Shown piece after piece: positions 1-5,106 of a DNA stretch of 7,904 bases. Numbering within the stretch: the first letter of the stretch is position 1; each line of letters begins with the position of its first letter. Both the position numbers and the translations under genes were made by a program. Source of the DNA: Acidobacteriota bacterium (GTDB lineage Bacteria; Acidobacteriota; Terriglobia; Terriglobales; Acidobacteriaceae); assembly GCA_021811745.1 (NCBI GenBank), contig JAJZNH010000935.1:325-8228 (forward strand), written 5' to 3'. The notes beneath the pieces are model-generated. The model was not told where the DNA came from. It saw only the letters and a program-made list of their open reading frames with translations, and made no database searches.

Positions 1-36
1 ATCTTGTCGCGCTCTGGAAGATATTTGAAGGGAATC

Positions 37-1185
37 ATGCCTAAGAAGAACTCACTCCAACATGTCTTAATTCTGGGCTGCTGTTTTCTGTCCAGTTTTG
101 GCGTAGCAGTGGGTGGCTACAGCGGCAGTGTCAGTGCTGCGTCCACTTCCGGCACTGTAAGCTCGAGCCAGCAGAGTTATTCACAAAAGGCTGCGCAGGG
201 CGTCCAGACGCTGCAGGGGTGGTATTCGCAAGGCACAGGGTTATATGCGTCGCCGACGGGCTGGTGGAATGCGGCGAACGCAATCACCGTCCTGGTGAAT
301 TACGAAAGCGCCACCGGCGACCATTCGTATGATAAGGTGCTGTCGAACACATTCACCGCGGCGCAAAAGGCTCACCCCAACTTCATCAACAAGTACTTTG
401 ACGACCAGGGCTGGTGGGCGCTGGCGTGGATTGATGCCTACGATCTGACCAGGAATGCATCCTATCTGTCCATGGCCGAAACCATCTTTACGAACATCGC
501 GACGAATGGCTGGGATAACACCGTCTGTGGCGGTGGCGTGTGGTGGAGCACAGCCAAGACCTATAAAAACGCCATACCGAATGAATTATTTCTGAGCATC
601 GCCGCCAAGCTTGCCAACAGAACCACCGGGAGCGCATCGGCAACCTATCTGACCTGGGCGGAAAAGGAATGGGAGTGGTTCAGGGCTTCCGGCATGATCA
701 ACGCGCAGAATCTGATTAACGACGGTCTTAATTCCGCGAATCCAGACGCGTGCGTCAACAACGGCAGGACCACATGGACTTATAACCAGGGCGTCATTCT
801 TGGCGGACTGGTGGAGCTTTCCCGCGCCGATCAGGACGCGACCTTGCTGCCGCAGGCCGAGGCCATCGCAGGCGCGGCGATGACGAATCTTTCCACCAAT
901 GGAATTTTGACAGAGCCGCGGCCTGTCTCCGGAGGCGACGTGCCGCAATTCAAAGGAATCTTCATGCGCAACCTGATGGCGCTCTATGACGCTCTTCCAA
1001 ACACCAGCCCGCTACGAGCGCAGTACCAGGCCTTCGCCGACGCGAATGCGAGCAGCATATGGACATACGATCAGGGGCCAAACCATGAATTTGGAGGCAA
1101 ATGGCAAGGACCATTTGACTCCGCCGACGCTACGCGCCAAGGCTCGGCACTCGATGCGATCGTTGCTGCCGCGGCCATGCGCTGA
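37..1185 (+). CDS. Secreted glycoside hydrolase family 76 (alpha-1,6-mannanase-like)
   Basis: Predicted exported enzyme that hydrolyses alpha-1,6-mannan or a related polysaccharide. From the ATG at 37 it is 382 aa. A TTG at 4 in the same frame would add 11 residues. I prefer ATG 37 because it gives a clean signal peptide (KK at 3-4, hydrophobic stretch about 9-27, likely cleavage after VSA at 32-34) and has AAGGGA just upstream, although that spacing is short. The frame is open to the window edge, so a longer start cannot be excluded. GH76-type features: WWNAANA at 77-83; YFDDQGWWALAW at 120-131, whose adjacent Asp122-Asp123 match the family's catalytic Asp pair; GGGVWW at 165-170; KNAIPNELF at 177-185; WTYNQGVILGGL at 247-258; FKGIFMRNL at 305-313. 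The length is normal for a one-domain GH76 and I see no carbohydrate-binding module. Its codons end in A/T more often than in the cys genes. Family assignment is strong; the exact substrate is unknown. Confidence 0.85.
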   Translation: MPKKNSLQHVLILGCCFLSSFGVAVGGYSGSVSAASTSGTVSSSQQSYSQKAAQGVQTLQGWYSQGTGLYASPTGWWNAANAITVLVNYESATGDHSYDKVLSNTFTAAQKAHPNFINKYFDDQGWWALAWIDAYDLTRNASYLSMAETIFTNIATNGWDNTVCGGGVWWSTAKTYKNAIPNELFLSIAAKLANRTTGSASATYLTWAEKEWEWFRASGMINAQNLINDGLNSANPDACVNNGRTTWTYNQGVILGGLVELSRADQDATLLPQAEAIAGAAMTNLSTNGILTEPRPVSGGDVPQFKGIFMRNLMALYDALPNTSPLRAQYQAFADANASSIWTYDQGPNHEFGGKWQGPFDSADATRQGSALDAIVAAAAMR

Positions 1186-1228
1186 AAAATCGCGCGCCTG
1201 CGAAGCGATCTTCAATCGATTGCAATCA

Positions 1229-1255
1229 GCCGCATTCATACAGCATTTTTGCGGC
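1229..1255 (+). other. Weak hairpin downstream of the GH76 gene
   Basis: GCCGCA (1229-1234) and TGCGGC (1250-1255) form a perfect 6-bp inverted repeat with a 15-nt loop, 44 nt after the GH76 stop. No T-run follows, so it is not a convincing intrinsic terminator, but it is the only candidate between this gene and the cys promoter. A 10-bp palindrome, CAATCGATTG, lies just before it at 1213-1222 and could be a binding site; nothing identifies a regulator. Confidence 0.25.
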
Positions 1256-1265
1256 GCAACGGCTA

Positions 1266-1294
1266 TTGTTCTCGATGCGATGCTTTGCTAGAAT
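1266..1294 (+). promoter_or_regulatory. Sigma70-type promoter of the cysDNH operon
   Basis: TTGTTC (1266-1271) as -35 and TAGAAT (1289-1294) as -10 are separated by exactly 17 bp. The -10 differs from TATAAT at one position and the -35 keeps TTG. Transcription should start at about 1300-1303. That leaves only a few nucleotides, or none, before the ATG of the Cys-containing leader frame at 1305, and gives an untranslated leader of about 185 nt before cysD. Confidence 0.55.
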
Positions 1295-1300
1295 CTGTTC

Positions 1301-1487
1301 ACACATGGTTCGTGCTTCTCAAAGCCGCTCTTGTTGTCGCCTGTCGAACATCTTCGACGGGTGTTCCCGCTAGTCTCTGATCTCCCAGCACAATCGATCC
1401 AGAAGACACACCCGTTGCTGAACAGCCGGGTTTGTCTCTGTGCGCGCCGGCCTTCAGCAACATCCCTGTAAACAGAGAGGTCTGCAT
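1301..1487 (+). promoter_or_regulatory. Structured 5' leader of cysDNH with competing helices (candidate Cys attenuator)
   Basis: Pairings found by eye, all with mutually complementary bases. (A) 1338-1348 with 1353-1363: 11 bp including two G-U, loop CATC. (B) 1355-1364 with 1408-1417: CGACGGGTGT to ACACCCGTTG, 10 bp with one G-U. (C) 1404-1414 with 1427-1437: 10 bp with one mismatch, plus an inner GCT/AGC. (D) 1414-1422 with 1453-1461, GTTGCTGAA to TTCAGCAAC, 9 bp perfect, extended by 1425-1429 with 1447-1451, 5 bp. (E) TCTCTGT 1435-1441, in the loop of D, with ACAGAGA 1472-1478, which overlaps the cysD ribosome binding site AGAGAGG (1474-1480). A excludes B; B excludes C and D; D plus E would be a pseudoknot hiding the binding site. 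No T-run follows C or D, so control of translation is more likely than intrinsic termination. I do not recognise a SAM-I, SAM-II or other known riboswitch core. Inferred from sequence only. Confidence 0.5.
1305..1373 (+). CDS. Putative cysteine leader peptide (22 aa) upstream of cysD
   Basis: Reading frame of 22 codons from ATG 1305 to TAG 1371-1373. The peptide begins MVRASQSRSCCRL and has Cys at 10, 11 (TGT TGT, 1332-1337) and 20 (TGT, 1362-1364), with several Arg residues. There is no Shine-Dalgarno. The -10 box ends 10 nt before the ATG, so the message would be leaderless or nearly so, as described for short Cys-containing leader frames ahead of sulfur genes in mycobacteria. The tandem Cys codons end exactly where the 5' arm of a strong hairpin begins (1338), and the stop codon lies 8 nt past that hairpin. 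This is where a Cys-sensing leader should place them. Known: stalling at such codons controls amino-acid operons. Inferred: that this frame is translated at all. It could be chance, since short frames are common in GC-rich DNA; the combined position and composition argue otherwise. Confidence 0.5.
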   Translation: MVRASQSRSCCRLSNIFDGCSR

Positions 1488-2444
1488 ATGCCGGTAGTTG
1501 AAACTGAAATCCTGTCACAATCGCCCGTATCCAATTTCCATGCTTCCTCGCGCCAGAGCCACTTGCGCATGCTGGAGGCGGAAAGCATCCACATTCTTCG
1601 CGAAGTCGCTTCAGAGTTCGAGCGCCCGGTGATGCTTTACTCCATCGGCAAGGACTCGTCGGTGATGCTGCGCCTGGCGCAGAAGGCCTTCTATCCCGCG
1701 CCGATTCCCTTTCCGCTGCTGCACATCGACACCGGCTTCAAGTTTGCCGAGATGCTTAGCTTCCGCGACGAGATGGCTCGTTCGATTGGCGCGGAGTTGC
1801 TCGTATGGCGTAACGAAGCCGCCATCGCCGCCGGAACCAACCCCGTCGCGCTCGACACGAAGCGCTGCTGCGCGTTGCTCAAGACGCAGGCGCTGCTTGA
1901 TGCTTTGCGGCACTACAACTTTGATGCAGCCTTTGGCGGCGCGCGGCGCGATGAGGAAAAATCGCGCGCCAAAGAGCGCATCTATTCCTTCCGAGACAGC
2001 GCGGGACAGTGGGATCCGAAGAACCAGCGCCCCGAGCTTTGGAACCTATACAACGCGTGCATTCATACTGGCGAGAGCATTCGCGTCTTTCCGCTCTCGA
2101 ACTGGACTGAGATGGATGTGTGGCAGTACATTCATGAGGAAAAGATCCCGGTCGTCGATCTCTACTTCGCCAAAGAGCGGCTCGTGTACGTGCGCGGCGA
2201 CGCGCTCCTGCCGGTCGAGCAGTCATTTGTGGCGCGGCCGGGCGAAAAGCCGCAGCTCGTAAAATGCCGGCTGCGTTCGCTCGGATGCAGCCCATGCACC
2301 GGAGCCATTCGGTCGGACGCGGATACGATTCCTGCCATCATTGCGGAACTGATTTCGTTTCGCTCTTCGGAGCGCGCCAATCGCGTCATTGACCACGACC
2401 AGGAAGGCTCGATGGAGATCAAGAAGCGGGAGGGCTACTTCTAA
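1488..2444 (+). CDS. cysD: Sulfate adenylyltransferase subunit 2 (CysD)
   Basis: Catalytic subunit of ATP sulfurylase. With CysN it makes adenosine 5'-phosphosulfate (APS) and pyrophosphate from sulfate and ATP in the cytoplasm. It is 318 aa (E. coli CysD is about 300). The start is ATG 1488, with AGAGAGG 7 nt upstream; a GTG at 1440 in frame would only run back through the structured leader. PP-loop SIGKDSS at 52-58, HIDTGFKF at 79-86, [22 protein letters not shown] at about 149-170, PKNQRPELW at 177-185, [15 protein letters not shown] at 201-215, and the family's C-terminal signature ending [15 protein letters not shown]. Odd: Cys127-Cys128 and GCSPCT (Cys267, Cys270), where E. coli CysD has no such pairs (its second site reads GCWPLT). 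This is the CC...CxxC pattern that holds the [4Fe-4S] cluster in APS reductase, a relative with the same fold. First gene of the operon; the cysN ATG follows its TAA with no gap. Confidence 0.95.
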   Translation: MPVVETEILSQSPVSNFHASSRQSHLRMLEAESIHILREVASEFERPVMLYSIGKDSSVMLRLAQKAFYPAPIPFPLLHIDTGFKFAEMLSFRDEMARSIGAELLVWRNEAAIAAGTNPVALDTKRCCALLKTQALLDALRHYNFDAAFGGARRDEEKSRAKERIYSFRDSAGQWDPKNQRPELWNLYNACIHTGESIRVFPLSNWTEMDVWQYIHEEKIPVVDLYFAKERLVYVRGDALLPVEQSFVARPGEKPQLVKCRLRSLGCSPCTGAIRSDADTIPAIIAELISFRSSERANRVIDHDQEGSMEIKKREGYF

Positions 2445-4169
2445 ATGTCCGCAGTGATGACTCCTGTTTTTTCCATTGAAGAATTTCTTGAGCGCGAGCG
2501 CGCCAAGCACCTGCTGCGCTTTTCAACGGCCGGCAGCGTAGACGACGGCAAGTCCACGCTCATCGGCCGCCTTCTCTATGACACGCAGTCTGTCTACGAA
2601 GACCAGGTACGCTCCATCGAAGGCAAGGGCACAGCCACCCCCGGTCAGATCGACTTCGCGCTGCTTACCGACGGTCTTCGCGCCGAACGCGAGCAGGGTA
2701 TTACGATCGATGTTGCGTACCGCTACTTCTCCACCGCGCGGCGCAAATTCATCATCGCGGATACGCCCGGTCACGAACAGTACACGCGCAACATGGCCAC
2801 CGGCGCTTCTACGGCCGGTGCCGCCGTGGTGCTCATCGACGCCAGTAAAGGCGTCCTGATCCAGTCGCGCCGCCACGCCTACATTGCATCGCTGCTGCGT
2901 GTGCGCCACGTTCTGGTTGCGGTAAACAAGATGGACCTGATCGGATACGGCGAAGGCACATTCCGCGCGATCGAGTCCGAGTTTACCTCTGTGCTTGAGC
3001 AGATCGCGGCCGATACCGGCAATCCAATTGCTGCCACATTCATTCCGGTAAGCGCGCTTGCCGGCGACAATATTGTGCATCGTTCTCAGGCGATGCCATG
3101 GTACAAAGGCCCCTCCTTACTGGAATTGCTGGAGTCTTTGCCGTCCTCGCAGGATGCGCGCACGGCGCCATTCCGTTTTCCTGTGCAGCGTGTTCTTCGG
3201 CCCGATCATACCTTCCGCGGTTTTGCCGGCCGGACTGTGTCGGGAGTTGTACGCCCGGGCGATACCGTGACGGTGCTGCCCTCCGGCCGCAGCGCGAAAG
3301 TAAAACGCATTGTCACATGGGACGGCGATCTGGACGAAGCCTTCGCACCACTCTCCGTCACGCTCGTGCTCGATCGCGAACTCGATATCAGCCGGGGCGA
3401 TCTGATTGTCTCTGCCAATTCGCCGGCAACGGTGGCGAAGAGCGTGAAGGCCGCGCTCGTATGGATGGATCAGCGCCCGCTCGACCGGCGGCGCCGTTAT
3501 CTGCTGAAGCATACAAGCCACACGGCGCCGGCGTTTCTCTCCACGATTGAGCACCGCACCAACGTCGGCGCGCTTACACATGAATCCGCCGACACATTGC
3601 AGATGAACGACATCGGCGTTGTTTCGCTCAACCTGCTGCGGCCGATTGCGCTCGACCGCTATGGAGAGAATCGCGGCACGGGCGCATTCATTTTGATCGA
3701 TGCCGAGACCAACAGCACAGTCGCGGCGGGCATGATTACGTCTGCATCCAGCCAAGCGGCCGCAGGCGGAGCCGATGATGTGAATGCATGGGGGCCTGTG
3801 ACCGACGGCGAACGAGAGGCGCGCTGGGGGCACCGCGGCGGAGTTGTTGAACTTGCCGGGCCCGCGGAACTGCTGGACGCAATCGAGCGGTCTCTCTTTA
3901 CCGCGGGAGTCGTGTCGAGCCGCTTCGATGCCGGCCATGAAGCCTTTCTGCTTCATCCTGATCTGCTGGCGATCGTCACGGGCTTCGCCACGCAATCGGG
4001 GCTGCTTTCTCTGGTCACGCGCACGAATGATAGCGATGTTCTCTCCGTTCACGTGGAAGATCAGCAACTCACGCTCGACGCAAACGATTCGATTGGCGCG
4101 GTGGCTGCCCTTCACCAACTGCTACACAATATCGGCATTTTTATTCCTTCAGAAAAGGCGGGCTTGTAA
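2445..4169 (+). CDS. cysN: Sulfate adenylyltransferase subunit 1 (CysN) with a degenerate APS kinase-like tail
   Basis: GTPase subunit of ATP sulfurylase; GTP hydrolysis drives APS formation by CysD. It is 574 aa, against about 475 for CysN alone and about 620-650 for CysN-CysC fusions. The EF-Tu-like GTPase is intact: P-loop GSVDDGKS at 30-37, EREQGITIDVAY at 81-92, DTPGH at 106-110, NKMD at 161-164, SAL at 203-205. Two beta-barrel domains follow, at about 245-432. After an Ala/Gly-rich linker (about 433-457) the last 117 residues still resemble APS kinase: REARWGHRGGVVELAG (457-472), AIERSLFTAGV (479-489), LLSLV (520-524) and a closing LTLDAND...LLHNIGIF. However, the P-loop (GxSGxGKS) is gone, DGDN reads DAGH, and the FISP region is missing. 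ATG 2445 directly follows the cysD stop, with GGGAGG at 2428-2433 as ribosome binding site. ATP sulfurylase activity should be intact; APS kinase activity is not expected. Confidence 0.93.
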   Translation: MSAVMTPVFSIEEFLERERAKHLLRFSTAGSVDDGKSTLIGRLLYDTQSVYEDQVRSIEGKGTATPGQIDFALLTDGLRAEREQGITIDVAYRYFSTARRKFIIADTPGHEQYTRNMATGASTAGAAVVLIDASKGVLIQSRRHAYIASLLRVRHVLVAVNKMDLIGYGEGTFRAIESEFTSVLEQIAADTGNPIAATFIPVSALAGDNIVHRSQAMPWYKGPSLLELLESLPSSQDARTAPFRFPVQRVLRPDHTFRGFAGRTVSGVVRPGDTVTVLPSGRSAKVKRIVTWDGDLDEAFAPLSVTLVLDRELDISRGDLIVSANSPATVAKSVKAALVWMDQRPLDRRRRYLLKHTSHTAPAFLSTIEHRTNVGALTHESADTLQMNDIGVVSLNLLRPIALDRYGENRGTGAFILIDAETNSTVAAGMITSASSQAAAGGADDVNAWGPVTDGEREARWGHRGGVVELAGPAELLDAIERSLFTAGVVSSRFDAGHEAFLLHPDLLAIVTGFATQSGLLSLVTRTNDSDVLSVHVEDQQLTLDANDSIGAVAALHQLLHNIGIFIPSEKAGL

Positions 4170-4867
4170 TGAATACAGTGGAATTAACCGCTCAGGTAAA
4201 GAGCAGGATTGGCGAGGTACGCGCAGCGCTGGCGCGCGAAATCAGCGGCAACGGCGATGTATGTGTGACGTGCAGCTTTCAGGCGGAAGATATGCTGCTG
4301 ACTAAGCTGGCTTTGGAATTGGATCCTGCGATTCCCATTCTCTTTCTCGATACCGGTTATCACTTTGCGGAAACCTATGCCTTTCGCGACCGCATGGCGC
4401 GCGAATGGCGGCTGAATCTTGTCAACCTGCTGCCGGGACGAACGGTTGTCGAGCAAGAGGCGGAGCACGGGCTCTTGTATCGCTCCGCGCCCGACCAGTG
4501 CTGCAAACTGCGCAAGGTCGAGCCGCTCTTCAAGGCGGTGGCGCAATACCGAGTGTGGCTGACCGGGCTGCGGCGCGAGCAAGCCAGGAGCCGCGCGGCG
4601 CTGGAGGAGTCGGCGCTCTTCACGCTGCCCGGCGGAAAGCAGGTGCTCAAGCTGGCTCCGCTGGCCGCATGGACGACGCGCGACGTCTGGTATGCGTGCG
4701 AGCAGTTCGGAATTCCGCTGCTGCCGCTCTATGCGCGGGGCTACACCTCAATTGGTTGCGAGCCATGTACGTCGCTGCCGCTCGACCCCAACGATCCGCG
4801 CTCAGGCCGTTGGGGCGGCCATAAGGTGGAGTGCGGGATTCACATTGAGGCGGCGCCTTTGAAATAG
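4169..4867 (+). CDS. cysH: Assimilatory APS reductase, [4Fe-4S] type (CysH family)
   Basis: Reduces APS to sulfite and AMP with electrons from thioredoxin or a similar donor, in the cytoplasm. It is 232 aa, normal for the bacterial family. Motifs: SFQAEDM at 36-42 and LDTGYHFAETYAFRDR at 60-75 (nucleotide-binding PP-loop-like fold); CCKLRKVEPL at 111-120; GLRREQ at 133-138; GCEPCT at 196-201; ECGIH at 221-225 with the catalytic Cys222. The Cys111-Cys112 and Cys197/Cys200 pairs are the ligands of the [4Fe-4S] cluster that marks APS reductases; E. coli-type PAPS reductases lack them. This fits the decayed APS kinase tail of the gene before it: no PAPS is needed. The ATG overlaps the cysN TAA by one base (TAATG), so translation is probably coupled. 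AAAAGG at about 4153-4158 is a possible ribosome binding site. The name cysH follows common usage for both reductase types. Confidence 0.93.
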   Translation: MNTVELTAQVKSRIGEVRAALAREISGNGDVCVTCSFQAEDMLLTKLALELDPAIPILFLDTGYHFAETYAFRDRMAREWRLNLVNLLPGRTVVEQEAEHGLLYRSAPDQCCKLRKVEPLFKAVAQYRVWLTGLRREQARSRAALEESALFTLPGGKQVLKLAPLAAWTTRDVWYACEQFGIPLLPLYARGYTSIGCEPCTSLPLDPNDPRSGRWGGHKVECGIHIEAAPLK

Positions 4868-4877
4868 AGATCGCGTA

Positions 4878-4904
4878 TTCCAGGTCTTGAATTGAGACCT
4901 GGAA
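4878..4904. repeat. Perfect 10-bp inverted repeat after cysH
   Basis: TTCCAGGTCT (4878-4887) and AGACCTGGAA (4895-4904) with a 7-nt loop, TGAATTG, 10 nt after the cysH stop. It would make a stable RNA hairpin. No T-run follows on either strand, so it is not a standard intrinsic terminator. It may protect the 3' end of the cys message, help Rho-dependent ending, or be a two-fold protein site. Confidence 0.6.
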
Positions 4905-4927
4905 CCATAGAAGAGCGGCGCCATGGG

Positions 4928-5026
4928 ATGAAGTACGTCATTGGTTTCTTTATCGCGCTCTTCATTGTGCTGACCGGCGTTGGCGCGGGCACTTACAGCT
5001 ATCACGTGTGGGCTGCTCCGCGTTGA
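4928..5026 (+). CDS. Putative 32-aa single-span membrane peptide
   Basis: Small frame from ATG 4928 to TGA 5024-5026, beginning MKYVIGFFIALFIVLTGVGA and ending in HVWAAPR. One Lys, then a hydrophobic run at about 4-21, then a short Gly/Tyr-rich tail: either a one-span membrane peptide or an uncleaved signal-like segment. The third codon positions are mostly G or C, as in the neighbouring genes. The ribosome binding site is weak: AGAAGAG (4909-4915) is nearer a three-codon frame (ATG GGA TGA, 4923-4931) whose stop overlaps this ATG, so reinitiation is conceivable. It lies 60 nt after cysH, past the inverted repeat, and before the possible terminator at 5054-5099, so it may be the last gene of the cys operon. 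No family recognised. It could also be the relic of a longer membrane protein. Confidence 0.4.
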   Translation: MKYVIGFFIALFIVLTGVGAGTYSYHVWAAPR

Positions 5027-5053
5027 ACGGCCGCAAAGCAAGCGAGGTTACCA

Positions 5054-5099
5054 GGAGCGCGCGTGCGGCCGTCGGTCTTCCGGTCCTGCTCCGTTTTTT
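5054..5099 (+). terminator. Possible intrinsic terminator of the cys operon
   Basis: GGAGC (5054-5058) can pair with GCTCC (5088-5092), enclosing a small CGG-TCTT-CCG hairpin at 5073-5082, and is followed after one G by six T (5094-5099). Slightly upstream, ACGGCCGC (5027-5034) and GCGGCCGT (5065-5072) form a second, competing 8-bp inverted repeat. The stem is not compact, so strength is uncertain, but the position between two convergent transcription units is right. Confidence 0.35.
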
Positions 5100-5106
5100 C
5101 AAACCT

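Noticed and set aside
48..84. Lipoprotein signal (LILGC) in the GH76 protein
   Set aside because: Cys15 would leave a very short hydrophobic segment and Leu at -2 is unfavourable; a type I cleavage after VSA (32-34) fits better.
1404..1440. Intrinsic terminator in the cys leader (hairpin followed by TTTGTCTCT)
   Set aside because: Those T residues pair as part of the stem itself (1431-1437 with 1404-1410), and what follows (CTGTGCGCG) is not a U-tract.
1440..1487. In-frame GTG upstream extension of cysD (16 extra residues)
   Set aside because: The ATG at 1488 has a good AGAGAGG at 7 nt, CysD homologues do not need the extension, and the stretch belongs to the base-paired leader.
3117..4118. 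333-codon open frame on the minus strand opposite cysN
   Set aside because: It mirrors the third-position GC bias of cysN, has no recognisable motif, and lies wholly inside a well-supported gene.
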